Source: Thermoplasmata archaeon
GTDB lineage: Archaea; Thermoplasmatota; Thermoplasmata; Thermoplasmatales; Thermoplasmataceae
Assembly: GCA_021845155.1 (NCBI GenBank)
Contig: JAKBSB010000117.1
Coordinates: 1-5,077, forward strand
Reading direction: 5' to 3'
Length of the DNA: 5,077 nucleotides
The notes below the pieces were generated by a model. That model was not told the origin of the DNA and searched no databases. It worked only from the letters and a program-made list of their open reading frames with translations. A program made the position numbers and the translations under genes. The stretch's first letter is position 1; each line of letters starts with the position of its first letter. Of the stretch, positions 5,064-5,077 are shown piece by piece.

Positions 5064-5077
5064 TCAGGGTTACAAGA
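5056..5077 (+). CDS. Start of a further operon gene, unidentified (partial)
   Basis: An ATG at 5056-5058 lies inside the last codons of the dppF-like gene and opens a frame reading MNSQGYK to the window edge. The overlap with the dppF-like stop is eight bases, the same geometry and nearly the same bases (TTTATGA) as the dppD/dppF junction, where a real gene does start. AAGGT at 5037-5041 could help recruit ribosomes, but its 14-base spacer is long, so re-initiation after the dppF-like stop is more likely. Seven residues are too few to identify a product. The missing substrate-binding protein of the importer is one candidate, by context only. Confidence 0.4.

Noticed and set aside
1..5077. CRISPR array, tRNA/rRNA, insertion sequence or attachment-site repeats
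   Set aside because: Reading both strands I found no regularly spaced repeats, tRNA-like cloverleaf sequence, transposase motifs or terminal repeats; almost all of the window is ordinary coding sequence.

Overview
The window reads as archaeal DNA, most like a moderately AT-rich member of the Thermoplasmatales (Thermoplasma/Ferroplasma/Cuniculiplasma relatives). That assignment is inferred from three things. AT-rich TATA-like boxes lie about 25 bases upstream of start codons that have no Shine-Dalgarno site, which suggests leaderless transcripts. Genes inside the operon do carry GGTG-type ribosome sites. AGG and ATA codons are used heavily. No rRNA or other marker gene is present to confirm the lineage.

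Left part (1-1013): three small housekeeping-type genes. At the left edge, on the minus strand, lie the first ~17 codons of a gene whose N-terminus (VIGGS after a short beta strand) resembles the LOG/TIGR00725 Rossmann family of nucleotide-processing proteins. Its promoter faces away from a complete plus-strand gene for a HIT-family nucleotide hydrolase/transferase (165-572). A single-domain rhodanese (663-1013) follows, with its own AT-rich promoter region and ribosome site. A 178-base spacer after it holds T-rich terminator candidates and the promoter of the next operon.

Right part (1192-5077): a tightly packed operon for an ABC importer of the peptide/nickel (Opp/Dpp, PepT) family. It encodes two membrane permeases (DppB-like, DppC-like) and two ATPases (DppD-like, DppF-like). 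Both ATPases have the full set of nucleotide-binding motifs and the family's C-terminal four-cysteine tail. The genes overlap by 4 bases (B/C), are 11 bases apart (C/D) and overlap by 8 bases (D/F). The last complete gene ends in the same 8-base stop/start arrangement, so another co-translated gene probably begins at 5056 and runs off the window. No substrate-binding protein is encoded in the window, so the substrate (oligopeptide, or oligosaccharide as in some archaeal relatives) cannot be decided here.

The genes all fall into known families and I see no convincing sign of a previously undescribed system. The points most worth a second look are the Gly-to-Asn change in the DppC coupling loop, the matched cysteine tails of the two ATPases, the repeated stop/start junction that predicts a further operon gene, and an 11-base promoter element shared by the left-edge gene and the transporter operon.
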